Shown piece after piece: positions 18,009-26,425 of a stretch of DNA of 64,000 bases. Positions within the stretch are counted from its first letter, which is position 1, and each line of letters begins with the position of its first letter. The notes beneath the pieces were generated by a model. It had not been told where the DNA came from and searched no databases. It was given only the letters and a program-made list of their open reading frames with translations. This DNA comes from SAR202 cluster bacterium Io17-Chloro-G6 (GTDB lineage Bacteria; Chloroflexota; Dehalococcoidia; UBA3495): contig MUCT01000033.1 of assembly GCA_002816585.1 (NCBI GenBank), positions 1 to 64,000 of the forward strand. Reading direction: 5' to 3'. The translations under genes were made by a program, and so were the position numbers.

Positions 18009-18959
18009 CTATGGGCCTGGAGGCCTGCCCCCGAATCCACCAGTTCCGAAACCGCCGCCGAAGTTCCTGCCTCCCTCCGGTGGGTTAATGATGACCGATG
18101 TTGTGGAGACCGGCTCCCCGCTTTCGTCGTCATTTGTGGTTACAATTAATACCCGGTCTCCCTCAGACAGATCGTCCGAGGTCGCCGTTTCGTAGACCTG
18201 GACCGTCAATAGGTCTCCCAGATTGACCCGTTTTTCTCCTGAGTTGGTAACAACCGTGATTAAACTGCCGTCTACTTCGCCCACGGTCCCGTTCAGCAAA
18301 CCAAGGAGAGCGTAGTCACCGCCGAGACCGCCCCGGCGGGCGGAGCTACCGCCGGCTGACCAAGCGCCGCTCAATATTCCGCCGCTCTCCGGTGGATATA
18401 TGGTGGCCGATAACGCATCGACAGTACCACCGCTTTCGGTATCACCGGTGACTATTACCAATATCCCATCGCCAGGGGAAATATCGTCCGCGGTCCCCGT
18501 TCTGTAGGTCTGGATGTTCGAGATTTCGCTCAGATCAACTTGGTTCTCGCTTTCGCCGGCAGTAACAGTCAGAAGGTTTCCATCCAACATGCTCACAGTC
18601 CCGGCAAAAAAGTCTCGAGACGATGTAATACCAGGTCCGCCCGGTCCCGCGAATTCACCCTCTCTTAGTCTGAGGGGAGCATCTTGCCCAGCCCCTTCCG
18701 AGTTGATTGGCGGACCCTCCGAAGTGTTCCCGCCGAATTGGCCGCCCGTGATCGCACCGCCGGCCGGACCGCCACCGGGCAGGCGCCCGCCGGGAGATAT
18801 TTGTCCGCCGCTGAACTGTTGTTGGAATGAGAAGGCTTCGGAAGCCTCGCTGCCGCCCTGACTACGGCCCAAGGCCAAGCCACCGGCAAAGGCGCCTCCA
18901 ACGGACCCGCCGATAACTATGACCGTAATCAACAGTAGTACAAATCCTTTAGTGCTCAT
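18009..18959 (-). CDS. Secreted Gly-rich protein with two DUF5666-like repeats
   Basis: 316 residues. An N-terminal hydrophobic segment (about 6-32) is followed by a Gly/Ser-rich stretch, then two similar beta domains: FFAGTVSMLDGNLLTVTA...NIQTYRTGTADDISPGDGIL and LLNGTVGEVDGSLITVVT...TVQVYETATSDDLSEGDRVL. These match the DUF5666 beta-barrel pattern, found in exported proteins of unknown role. It is the last gene of the efflux block on this strand, 34 bases after the permease gene, so it is probably co-transcribed and may be a periplasmic partner of the transporter. It ends in a Gly/Pro-rich tail. Confidence 0.75.
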   Translation of the reverse strand: MSTKGFVLLLITVIVIGGSVGGAFAGGLALGRSQGGSEASEAFSFQQQFSGGQISPGGRLPGGGPAGGAITGGQFGGNTSEGPPINSEGAGQDAPLRLREGEFAGPGGPGITSSRDFFAGTVSMLDGNLLTVTAGESENQVDLSEISNIQTYRTGTADDISPGDGILVIVTGDTESGGTVDALSATIYPPESGGILSGAWSAGGSSARRGGLGGDYALLGLLNGTVGEVDGSLITVVTNSGEKRVNLGDLLTVQVYETATSDDLSEGDRVLIVTTNDDESGEPVSTTSVIINPPEGGRNFGGGFGTGGFGGRPPGP

Positions 18960-18993
18960 GATTCAGTTCCTTCTGTATCCTGACTAATGCCCA

Positions 18994-20238
18994 TTACTCG
19001 TAACGCAAGGCGTCTATCGGGTGTAGTCTGGCCGCCCGCATGGCAGGGTAGATGCCGAAGAACAGTCCGATGCCCGCCCCGACTACCAACGCCAAAACGG
19101 CGAAATCTCCGCTGAAGGAAGTCTGAAACGACTGGCCCCCCAAGCTCCGGCCATCCAAGGCCCACGACAGCAGCGCGCCCAGCCCCAGCCCCAGGCCGCC
19201 GCCGCCCAGGCTCAGCAGCGACGCCTCCGAGAGAAACTGGAACATTATGTCTCTTCGCTTGGCGCCCATCGCCTTGCGGATGCCGATCTCTCGTGTCCTC
19301 TCAGTCACCGACACCAGCATGATGTTCATGATCCCGATTCCGCCAACCAACAGCGAGATCCCAGCGATTGCCCCTAGGAAAACGATGAAAGTGTTTGTGG
19401 TGTCTTCCAGGGTCTCAATCGTCTCTTGTTGACTTGATATGGTGAAATCATCGTCGCCGGTGATGCGGTGTCGAAAGCGAAGCACCGTGGACACCTCCGC
19501 CACCGCATCTTCCATGGCATCCACATCAACGACCTGCACGTTGATGGTCTGGGCCGACACGCCGCCTTGAGCCGTGCGTGTGGAAGATAAGCGGTTGTAT
19601 ACCGTTGTAATCGGCACTACGACCTGGTCATCAAACGACCCAAAGAAACCGCCTCCTTTACTCTCCAGTACGCCGATAACGGTGAACTGGCGTCCGTTGA
19701 TACGCACCGGCTGGCCAACGGGATCGCGGAAGCCGAATAGGTCCTCGGCGACCCTCGATCCCAGCACGGCCACCTGGGAACTGCGGTCCAAATGCGTTTG
19801 AGTTACAAATTGCCCCGATGCCATGGTGAACTCCCGGACGAACTGGTACTCGGGTGTGACCCCAGCTATCTGGGTGAACGTGTTCTCCCGGCCGGCAACC
19901 ACCTGTCCGCTAGTGCCCAGCTCCGGCGCAACCGCCTTCACGGATGGGGCAAGCACCAAGTCCTGAAGGGCGTAGGCGTCTTCCAGGGTCAGCGTCACCG
20001 CGCTACCTTGTCCGCCGAACACCCCGCCCTGGAAAGTACCTCCGGGCCGAACAAAAAGCAGGTTGGTGCCCAAGGACTGGATCCGCTCGGTGATGGCGTC
20101 CTGGGCCCCCCGGCCGATGGACAGCAGCGAGATCACCGCCGCCACTCCAATGACTATCCCAAGGAGTGTGAGTCCGGCCCGCAGCTTGTTGGCGGCCAGA
20201 GAAGAAATCGCGGTGAGCAGGACGACTTGCAGGCTCAT
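18994..20238 (-). CDS. MacB-type ABC transporter permease (FtsX domain)
   Basis: 414 residues with the MacB permease order: a first membrane helix (LLTAISSLAANKLRAGLTLL), a large periplasmic MacB core (about 45-280), then three helices around 290-400 with the FtsX signature SLLVGGIGIMNIMLVSVTER and TREIGIRKAMGAKRRDIMFQ. It ends MRAARLHPIDALRYE, the usual C-terminal motif. It works with the ATPase encoded by the overlapping gene upstream (4-base ATGA overlap). MacB-type systems couple ATP use inside to export or mechanical work in the envelope with an adaptor protein; here the adaptor gene is damaged. Confidence 0.92.
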   Translation of the reverse strand: MSLQVVLLTAISSLAANKLRAGLTLLGIVIGVAAVISLLSIGRGAQDAITERIQSLGTNLLFVRPGGTFQGGVFGGQGSAVTLTLEDAYALQDLVLAPSVKAVAPELGTSGQVVAGRENTFTQIAGVTPEYQFVREFTMASGQFVTQTHLDRSSQVAVLGSRVAEDLFGFRDPVGQPVRINGRQFTVIGVLESKGGGFFGSFDDQVVVPITTVYNRLSSTRTAQGGVSAQTINVQVVDVDAMEDAVAEVSTVLRFRHRITGDDDFTISSQQETIETLEDTTNTFIVFLGAIAGISLLVGGIGIMNIMLVSVTERTREIGIRKAMGAKRRDIMFQFLSEASLLSLGGGGLGLGLGALLSWALDGRSLGGQSFQTSFSGDFAVLALVVGAGIGLFFGIYPAMRAARLHPIDALRYE

Positions 20239-20960
20239 CGAGGGCGTCCCATTGGTACGGACAGGGAACGGACGTATTCTTCGGATGTTTGATCCCCCAC
20301 CATGAAACCGTCGCGCATGGAGACGACCCGGTTGGTCGATGCAGCAACCTCAGGATCGTGGGTGACAATCAAAACGGTGATTCCGTCATCACTTTGCAAC
20401 TGGTAGAGGATGTCCATGATGTCGTTTCCGGACTGGGTATCCAGATTACCGGTGGGTTCATCGGCCAGGATGATGGACGGGTTCTTCACCAGGGCCCGGG
20501 CGATGCCCACCCGCTGCTGCTCACCGCCGGAAAGCTCGTTGGGCCGGTGATGCACCCGGGGACCCAGGCCGACCTTTTCCAGCGCGGCGATGGAGCGTTG
20601 CCGCCCTTCCTTGCCCCCTCCGTACAACAACGGGAGCTGCACGTTGGCCAGGGCCGACAGCCGGGGAAGCAGATTGTAGGTTTGGAAGATGAACCCTATC
20701 TTGTGGCCCCGCAGTTCGGCCAACTGGTTGTCGTTAAGCTGTCCGACGTCGTCACCTTCCAAAAGGTAGCGTCCAGTGGTGGGCACGTCGAGACAACCCA
20801 GGATGTTCATCAAAGTTGATTTGCCAGAGCCGGAAGGACCAACAATGGAAAGCAGCTCGCCCGGTTCCACGGCCATGGAAACACCGGCGACCGCGTTCAC
20901 GGCAACCTCGCCCATGGCGTAGACCTTGGTTACACCGCTCAATTCGATCAAAGTAGTCAT
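20235..20960 (-). CDS. MacB/LolD-type ABC transporter ATP-binding protein
   Basis: 241 residues. Walker A is [18 protein letters not shown], the signature motif is [16 protein letters not shown], Walker B is [18 protein letters not shown], and the switch His is in [12 protein letters not shown]. The Y-loop motif [20 protein letters not shown] is typical of the LolD/MacB subfamily. Its start lies directly after the adaptor stop (TGA-ATG) and its end overlaps the permease gene by 4 bases, so adaptor, ATPase and permease are one translational unit. Confidence 0.94.
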   Translation of the reverse strand: MTTLIELSGVTKVYAMGEVAVNAVAGVSMAVEPGELLSIVGPSGSGKSTLMNILGCLDVPTTGRYLLEGDDVGQLNDNQLAELRGHKIGFIFQTYNLLPRLSALANVQLPLLYGGGKEGRQRSIAALEKVGLGPRVHHRPNELSGGEQQRVGIARALVKNPSIILADEPTGNLDTQSGNDIMDILYQLQSDDGITVLIVTHDPEVAASTNRVVSMRDGFMVGDQTSEEYVRSLSVPMGRPR

Positions 20961-21344
20961 TCACCGGCCTCTGATGATGACGCTGCCACCACTGCCACCA
21001 CCGAAGGTGGTATTGCCGCCGGAACGGAATCGACGTATGGCGTCGGCAAACGGGTCGGCCGCCTGGGAGCTCTGCATCACAATTCGGTCTCCCTCCACAA
21101 GACCCTCCTTAACTTCGGTCCAGAAATCATCGCTGTTGCCCAGCACCACCGGCCGCTCCATAATCCCCGATTCGGTTTGGACCCTGACTATAGGAGCGTC
21201 AAAGGCGCCAAAGATGGCCTGCTGGGGTACCAATAGCACGTTTAACTGTTGTTCCAAAATAAGACCAGCCACCGCGCTTAATCCGTCCCTGAGCCGCAGG
21301 TTCTCCGGGATCTCGACCTGCACCCGCACCGGGTAGGTGACCAC
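20961..21344 (-). CDS. Fragment 3 of the broken efflux adaptor (C-terminal membrane-proximal domain)
   Basis: 127 residues from an internal GTG at 21344; no separate ribosome site is evident, so this is the tail of the adaptor rather than an own gene. It has the end of the beta barrel (TYPVRVQVEIPENLRLRDGL, AVAGLILEQQLNVLLVPQQA) and the membrane-proximal domain (VVLGNSDDFWTEVKEGLVEG, DRIVMQ), finishing in a Gly-rich tail. Its stop touches the ATPase start. Confidence 0.7.
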   Translation of the reverse strand: MVTYPVRVQVEIPENLRLRDGLSAVAGLILEQQLNVLLVPQQAIFGAFDAPIVRVQTESGIMERPVVLGNSDDFWTEVKEGLVEGDRIVMQSSQAADPFADAIRRFRSGGNTTFGGGSGGSVIIRGR

Positions 21345-21392
21345 TCCTTGCTGGTTGGTGGCTGCGGGGGCAATCTCGCTAACTACCCCGGC

Positions 21393-22652
21393 CTAGACCT
21401 GGCCCGGCAGAGCGTCCACCGTGACCGACGCAACGAGCCCCTCTCTTAACAGCAGGATGTCGATCTCGTCTACGATTCCGTCCATCTCCACCACCGACGG
21501 GTCAACCACCTCGACGATCTCGGCGTTGGCGCCCACCTGGTCCCCTTCAGAGACCGACACCACGGAAATGAAACCATCAAAAGGAGCTTTGATGGAAACG
21601 GCTTCCAGTTTCTCCAGCGCAGCGGTGTAGGCCGACTGGGCTGCGGTCAGTTTTGCTTCCAATAGCGCCCGGTCCGCAGCGTTGGGCGAGAGGAGGTCAG
21701 CAAGGTCCCGATTTGACTGTTCCAAACTCGCCGCTGCCACATCGATCTCATTTGAGAGGAGCGCCACCTCGATGGCGTCGGGAACGGCGATCATATCGGC
21801 GAATTGGCCTTCTGAGACGGACACAAATCCCGATTCGGGTAGGGAACCTCCCTCGCCGCTGGGCAGCAGGAGGTCCAGCAGGGCTTGGTTTGCTTGCTCC
21901 AAATTTGCCGCCGCAACGTCGATATCCGTGGTCCGGAGCGCCACCGTGACGTCGTCGGCCCCCGAAATCATATCGGCCAGGTCCGATTCTTCTTCGCCAA
22001 GATTGGCCCATGCCTGCACTAGGTCGGCTTCCAACGCAGCGACTTTGACCGGGTCGGCCCCGCTCTCTAGGGCGGAAAGGCCCAATATGACAGAAGCCAG
22101 CTCTGCCTCAGCTACCGTTGCATCCAACCCAGAAGCCTGGACTAACATCAAGTTTGCCCGGGCACCATCTATCTCAGCCAACTGGGATTCAACCGTAGGA
22201 GTGACGCCGCCCAAACTCAGGTCCGCCAGCGCCGCCGTGGCCTCGGCCAAGTCCGACTCCGCCTTGTCCTTCTTCGCTGTCAACTGCTCAAGTTCCACCA
22301 ATTCCGCGTTGGCTGCGTCCAGACGCTCCTTGCGGTCTAACAGCAGGCCCTGGAACTGTTGAATCGGTCCTTCAAGCCCCGTTGTCCCGGCGGCCTGGGA
22401 ATCCAGAAGCCTCTCAAGCTCTTGAATGGTGTCATCGTAGATTTTCTGCACAAAGTCCAGGTCTACTCGGTTCTGTTCCAGCTTTACGCTATTGGCTGTC
22501 TCGTAGGCCTCCAGGGCGCTTTTGGCGTCCACGAATGCCTTGTCGGCGTCAGCCTTGTCCAGCAGCGCCTGGGCAAGACTTTGGCAAACACTGCGGCCCA
22601 GCAGGCCCAGAGTTTCTTCGGCCTCCTGCACCTGCAACCTGGCGCTGGCCAC
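21393..22652 (-). CDS. Fragment 2 of the broken efflux adaptor (coiled coil and second half-lipoyl part)
   Basis: 419 residues in the sampled frame, which in truth begins without its own start after the frameshift. Most of it is helical, with repeated IDVAAAxLEQxNxxLxDLL units around residues 245-335. Then comes the second half-lipoyl strand (VSIKAPFDGFISVVSVSEGD, GANAEIVEVVDPS) and the beta-barrel start (DEIDILLLREGLVASVTVDA). It stops at TAG 21393-21395 in the middle of the barrel domain. Confidence 0.7.
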   Translation of the reverse strand: MASARLQVQEAEETLGLLGRSVCQSLAQALLDKADADKAFVDAKSALEAYETANSVKLEQNRVDLDFVQKIYDDTIQELERLLDSQAAGTTGLEGPIQQFQGLLLDRKERLDAANAELVELEQLTAKKDKAESDLAEATAALADLSLGGVTPTVESQLAEIDGARANLMLVQASGLDATVAEAELASVILGLSALESGADPVKVAALEADLVQAWANLGEEESDLADMISGADDVTVALRTTDIDVAAANLEQANQALLDLLLPSGEGGSLPESGFVSVSEGQFADMIAVPDAIEVALLSNEIDVAAASLEQSNRDLADLLSPNAADRALLEAKLTAAQSAYTAALEKLEAVSIKAPFDGFISVVSVSEGDQVGANAEIVEVVDPSVVEMDGIVDEIDILLLREGLVASVTVDALPGQV

Positions 22653-22669
22653 AGCTTGTTCTTGGGTCT

Positions 22670-23290
22670 TTATCTCGTCCCGGGAGAAGGGACGTTCGCA
22701 TCGTTCAATGCCTCTTTGGCCGCTTGCAGATCAAACTCAGCGCTGGCTATTTTCTGTAGGGCTTGGGCCAAACTTAGCGTCGTGGAATTGAGCAGATCAT
22801 CCAAGGCTTTTTGGGCGGTCTGGAGATCAAACTCCGCGCTGGCTATGGCCTGCCCGGCTTGGGCCAGACTAAGCGCCGGGGGGTTAAGCAATTCGTCAAG
22901 AGTTTCTTGCGCCGCAATGACATCAACCTGGGCTTGGGCCGCGGATTGGGCTAGGGATGCGCCGGTGGCGGCGTCCAGCATGGCCAGTGTCTGCCCGGCA
23001 GTGACATTTTCTCCCTCCCGGACCAGCAACTGGTCCACCGTCCCAGCGCTGCCGAAACTCACGCTGACGCGGTTGGGGAATTCCAAACTGCCGCTGGTGG
23101 TGACTTGGCGTACCAAGTCGCCTAGGCCTATGGGGACCAATCGCTGGCCTTCTCCCAGATCGCTGGAGGAACCACGGCTGGACAACTCGTACCCGGCGTA
23201 GACACCGCCGCCCGAGGCCAACAGGACCAACACCAGCACCAGGGTCTGCATTGGCCGCAGTGTCTTCAAGGACGCGTAGAATTTTTCCAT
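22670..23290 (-). CDS. Fragment 1 of the broken efflux adaptor (N-terminal)
   Basis: 206 residues. A membrane anchor (about 16-33, TLVLVLVLLASGGGVYAGYE) is followed by the first beta strand and half-lipoyl motif (FGSAGTVDQLLVREGENV, GQTLAMLDAATG). From residue 110 on, an Ala/Leu/Gln-rich coiled coil begins with two near-identical units of about 32 residues, each with SLAQAxQxIASAEFDLQxA. The frame is lost after NDANVP and ends at 22670 in an out-of-frame tail. The 15 bases to the sensor kinase gene upstream support one operon. Confidence 0.75.
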   Translation of the reverse strand: MEKFYASLKTLRPMQTLVLVLVLLASGGGVYAGYELSSRGSSSDLGEGQRLVPIGLGDLVRQVTTSGSLEFPNRVSVSFGSAGTVDQLLVREGENVTAGQTLAMLDAATGASLAQSAAQAQVDVIAAQETLDELLNPPALSLAQAGQAIASAEFDLQTAQKALDDLLNSTTLSLAQALQKIASAEFDLQAAKEALNDANVPSPGTR

Positions 23291-23305
23291 TGAGTTTTAC
23301 TCCGA

Positions 23306-24676
23306 CTAGGCGGAACTGTTTGGCCAGGCGATGGGTATTTCGAATACGAACTGTGCGCCGGTGGGCACAACATTATCTACCCTGATCGAGCCGCCGTGGG
23401 CTTCCACCAGTTGTTTGGCGATTGTGAGGCCCAGACCCGCGCCCCCTGTGGCCCTAGCGCGCGAGGGGTCAGCCCGGAAGAAACGGTCGAATACTCTATC
23501 CAAGTCTTCGGGCGGTATCCCTCTTCCGGTGTCGGCCACGGCCACTCGGAGCATGCCGTCGCCTGATACAACTGCTGTGACCGCCACGCTGCCACCTTCC
23601 GGAGTGTGAATGATGGCATTCTCCAGGAGATTGTTCACCACCTGAGCGATGCGGGTGCTGTCCATCTCAACCAGGGGCATGGCGTCACCGGCTTCCAGGC
23701 TCATGCCGATTCCCTTGGCCTCAGCACGCGGCCGTACAGCGTCAACAGAACCTCGGAGCACCTCGGGCATCCGCGTTGGCATGCGCTGCAATTGCAATGC
23801 GCCGGCTTCCGCCTGGGCCAAGAGGCGAAGATCCTCAACCAGGTGACCTAGGTGAATCACCTGTCCGTGGATTGTCTCGATGGTGCCTTCATCGGGGTGC
23901 AACAGACCGTCCTTCAACGCCTCGAGGTAGCCCTGAATGTTGGAAACCGGGGTCCGCAACTCGTGGGCCACATCGGCCACCAGATTGCGCCGTTGCCGTT
24001 CGGCGTCCTCCAGGTTTGCCGCCATGGAATTGAACGTCAGAGCCAATTGCCGGAACTCGCTGGCTCCTTCAGCGGGCACTCGACGGGAGAAATCTCCCCG
24101 GCCCAAATGTTGGGCCGCCTCGCCGAGGCTCCTGACCGGCGCCAGCAACTTTCTAGAAATTATCGAAACTAGTAGAATCCCCAGGGCAACTGCGGCAAGA
24201 CCGGTCCAGAACAGTGATTGGTTGACTGTGGATACCAGGCTGGCTACCGCGGGCTCGGGTATGCCTTCAGGTCCCGTGTCCGGCGTCACGAAAAACGACC
24301 CAACCTGCTGTCCTGCCACGAGCACAGGAACCGGGCCAGATCCGCGGGTAGGGCGTCCCCCCCGGTCAAAACGCAGATGGGAGTCGCCGACCAATTCACC
24401 ATTCGGTCCTCGGACGACGATCCGCCGTCCTGACAGCGGCCCGGCTTGCTCCAACACTCCCTGCAATTGAGTCAGGTCACGACGGTCTGAAAAGAATCGG
24501 GAAATAACCTGCTGCACCCGGGCCGTGCGGGCGGCCTCCTGGCTCTCCTCGAATCGCTCTACTTCTTGCTCCGCCGCATACCCAACATAGAAGCTAACTC
24601 CGGCCAAAGCGAGGGCTAGTACGACGGTGAAACCCATCACCAGGCGGAACTGAAGTCCGAAGAAAAATCTAGCCAT
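23306..24676 (-). CDS. Sensor histidine kinase with periplasmic loop and HAMP domain
   Basis: 456 residues. Two membrane helices (about 11-33 and 153-175) flank a periplasmic loop of about 115 residues. A HAMP domain follows (KLLAPVRSLGEAAQHLGRGD), then the phosphoacceptor helix with His238 in VADVAHELRTPVSNIQGYLE. The ATPase part has NNLLENAIIHTPEGG, ADTGRGIPPEDLDRVFDRFF and GGAGLGLTIAKQLVEAHGG. Its start overlaps the response regulator gene by 8 bases, so the pair is coupled. It directly precedes the efflux genes and most likely controls them; the signal is unknown. Confidence 0.92.
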   Translation of the reverse strand: MARFFFGLQFRLVMGFTVVLALALAGVSFYVGYAAEQEVERFEESQEAARTARVQQVISRFFSDRRDLTQLQGVLEQAGPLSGRRIVVRGPNGELVGDSHLRFDRGGRPTRGSGPVPVLVAGQQVGSFFVTPDTGPEGIPEPAVASLVSTVNQSLFWTGLAAVALGILLVSIISRKLLAPVRSLGEAAQHLGRGDFSRRVPAEGASEFRQLALTFNSMAANLEDAERQRRNLVADVAHELRTPVSNIQGYLEALKDGLLHPDEGTIETIHGQVIHLGHLVEDLRLLAQAEAGALQLQRMPTRMPEVLRGSVDAVRPRAEAKGIGMSLEAGDAMPLVEMDSTRIAQVVNNLLENAIIHTPEGGSVAVTAVVSGDGMLRVAVADTGRGIPPEDLDRVFDRFFRADPSRARATGGAGLGLTIAKQLVEAHGGSIRVDNVVPTGAQFVFEIPIAWPNSSA

Positions 24677-25436
24677 CGTTTAACCGGTAGCCGCTGCCAT
24701 ATACGGTTTGTATGCGTTTGGCCGTACCGGGAACAACGTCAACCTTGCGGCGCAGACTTGACATGTGGGCATCAACGGTCCGGTCAAAGCCGTCAAAGTC
24801 ATATCCGAACACACGGTCGATGATCTGTTCCCGGGTGAACGTCCGGCCCGGTTCCCGGACCAATAGGGTTATCAGCCGGAATTCGGTGGGGGTGAGAGTG
24901 ATTGGCGTGCCAGCGACGCTGACCATCCGCTGTTTAAGGTCAACGACGAAGGGCCCGGACTCCAGCGGTCCCGGACCGGAGCTATCCTGGTCGCGAGCCG
25001 TTCTCCGAAGAACGGCCCGTACTCTGGCCGCCAACTCCCTGGGGCTGAAGGGTTTGGTCACGTAGTCGTCGGCCCCCAGGTCCAAGCCGGCCAAGCGGTC
25101 GTCCTCTTCAACCATGGCGGTCAGCATTACGATCGGCACTTGCGATTCTTCCCGAAGGGTCCGGCACACCTCCATGCCGTCCATCCGTGGCAGCATTAAG
25201 TCCAGGACGATCAGGTCGGGTTGTTCCTCCCGCGCCAATTCAAGCCCGGCCACTCCGTCATTGGCGGTCAGCACTTCGTAACCGTCCCGCTCCAAATAGA
25301 GTTGGACAAGCTTGACCACGTTGGGGTCGTCATCCACCACCAGAATTTTGCCGCCGGGCTGGTGTTCATCGGACAATGAAAATCTGCTCCCTAGACTGTT
25401 TGGAGACCGGTTTTCCTTGGTTCGGTTAGCTAACAT
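24669..25436 (-). CDS. OmpR-family response regulator controlling the efflux block
   Basis: 255 residues from ATG 25436. An alternative TTG at 25376, with GGGAG 10 bases upstream, would remove 20 poorly conserved residues and may be the true start. The receiver has KILVVDDDP and the phosphoacceptor Asp79 in LIVLDLMLPRMDG, with the Lys in DDYVTKPFSPREL. The winged helix has ITLTPTEFRLITLLVREPGR and DAHMSSLRRKVD, ending RIQTVYGSGYRL. It is the first gene of an eight-kilobase unit: regulator, kinase, adaptor, ATPase, permease, secreted protein. Confidence 0.93.
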   Translation of the reverse strand: MLANRTKENRSPNSLGSRFSLSDEHQPGGKILVVDDDPNVVKLVQLYLERDGYEVLTANDGVAGLELAREEQPDLIVLDLMLPRMDGMEVCRTLREESQVPIVMLTAMVEEDDRLAGLDLGADDYVTKPFSPRELAARVRAVLRRTARDQDSSGPGPLESGPFVVDLKQRMVSVAGTPITLTPTEFRLITLLVREPGRTFTREQIIDRVFGYDFDGFDRTVDAHMSSLRRKVDVVPGTAKRIQTVYGSGYRLNDG

Positions 25437-25454
25437 ATATCTTAATCGAGCCGA

Positions 25455-25487
25455 GGGGAGAGGGAGGCTAAAAACCTCCCACTCCCC
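25455..25487 (-). terminator. Hairpin after the DUF2680-like gene
   Basis: GGGGAGAGGGAGG (25455-25467) pairs with CCTCCCACTCCCC (25475-25487) except for one A-A pair. It lies 52 bases past the stop at 25539 and upstream of the regulator gene. No T tract follows, so termination is only likely. Confidence 0.4.
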
Positions 25488-25538
25488 AGTGGATTATCGG
25501 GCCGCTAAAACTTTCGGAATAATTGGAACCGCCATTAT

Positions 25539-26153
25539 TCAGTAGGAGGTGCCTCCGGCTTGCGGAGCTTCGCCGGCCAATGCGGGGGGCAAGAGTCCCT
25601 GTCCAGGCAAGTCCCGATCACCAAACCGCTCTTCGAACCTGGACCGTAGGTCATCCCCGCCTCGGAAGTCTTGGCCGTCGAAGCTCCGACCGAACCTGGA
25701 ACGCAGATCGCCCAAGCCAGGGATATCCTGACCGCCAGATCGCTGTCCTCTGGACTCCTGTTGGCCAAAACCGTGCCGTGGCCTGCCGTTTTCACCTTCA
25801 CCACCGCCGAATCGGAACATCCGGTGCCCTTTGCGGAAAAGGTTTGGCCCTTCTGGGCGAGCCTCATACCACTCTAGGTAGGCGTCAGCCTGCTCTTGCG
25901 TCAGCCGCCCTGCTTCCACCATGTCATCCAAGCGGTGCTGGATGCGCTCTGAATGCACCTCCTGGGTCGCCTCTTGTAGCGCATCGATTACAGTCTGGTC
26001 ATCCAGGCCCAAGATTTCGGCAAGTTTGGTGGCCACCTTAGTCTTGGGGGACTCTTGTTCTCCATCCTCGTTGTGGGCTAGAACCGTTGCGCCCGTGATC
26101 CCGGCTGCCAGGATTCCGGTAACCAGGGGTATCATTAACCATTTGCGTTTCAT
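25539..26153 (-). CDS. Secreted protein with DUF2680-like helical domain and Arg/Gly-rich tail
   Basis: 204 residues from ATG 26153 (AGGAG 8 bases upstream). The frame to 26204 adds residues without such a site. A signal peptide (KRKWLMIPLVTGILAAGITG) is followed by two short helical units, VATKLAEILGLDDQTVIDAL and DDMVEAGRLTQEQADAYLEW, a pattern I associate with the DUF2680 family of exported proteins. The second half is low-complexity, rich in Arg, Gly, Phe and Asp, with repeated DLRSRFxxRFxDxD units. Function is unknown. It sits just upstream of the efflux regulator and may be a target of the same system. Confidence 0.7.
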   Translation of the reverse strand: MKRKWLMIPLVTGILAAGITGATVLAHNEDGEQESPKTKVATKLAEILGLDDQTVIDALQEATQEVHSERIQHRLDDMVEAGRLTQEQADAYLEWYEARPEGPNLFRKGHRMFRFGGGEGENGRPRHGFGQQESRGQRSGGQDIPGLGDLRSRFGRSFDGQDFRGGDDLRSRFEERFGDRDLPGQGLLPPALAGEAPQAGGTSY

Positions 26154-26349
26154 CTCATGTTCTCCTAAGTGTCTTGCCGGTTCATATGCGCCGCGACGTT
26201 GCATGTTTCCAATCTACCTTCAAACCTTTAAGGAAATTTGAAGTTTTTAATACTCGAGTTTCGCCGAGCGTCTACCGGGTTGGCGGGTAGGCGTGTTTCA
26301 ATCAGCGCACGACCGCTCTAACAGGAATGCGGGCATTCGGGGAAAGAAA

Positions 26350-26379
26350 AACCCGCCGTTGGCGGTCCAACGGCGGGTT
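26350..26379 (-). terminator. Rho-independent terminator after the response regulator gene
   Basis: AACCCGCCGTTGG (26350-26362) pairs perfectly with CCAACGGCGGGTT (26367-26379) around a 4-base loop. On the minus strand TTTTTCTTTCC follows. It lies 44 bases past the stop at 26423. Confidence 0.85.
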
Positions 26380-26380
26380 A

Positions 26381-26425
26381 AAGAGGCGGTGCTAAAAGAG
26401 GTGGTTCTAAAGGGAGGTAGCTTTA
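26381..26425. repeat. Three 15-base tandem units with ribosome-site-like cores
   Basis: AAGAGGCGGTGCTAA (26381), AAGAGGTGGTTCTAA (26396) and AGGGAGGTAGCTTTA (26411) follow each other with a strict 15-base period. The last contains the stop codon of the regulator gene. They sit between that stop and its terminator. Confidence 0.6.

Larger units (their letters stand above)
20961..23290 (-). pseudogene. HlyD/MacA-type efflux adaptor gene with a frameshift and an in-frame stop
   Basis: Three fragments on the minus strand add up to one adaptor of about 770 residues. Fragment 1 (22670-23290) has the N-terminal membrane anchor and first half-lipoyl part. At about 22685-22690 a base is missing from CCTTTC-like sequence; adding it joins NDANVP to FSRDEIKTQEQAVASARLQV of fragment 2. 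Fragment 2 (21393-22652) ends LPGQV at an in-frame TAG (21393-21395), after which the same frame continues AGVVSEIAPAATNQQGVVTY into fragment 3. The protein would be nearly twice the usual length because its helical hairpin is expanded by repeats. The rest of the operon is intact. The adaptor links the ABC pump to the outer envelope in the family. Confidence 0.85.
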
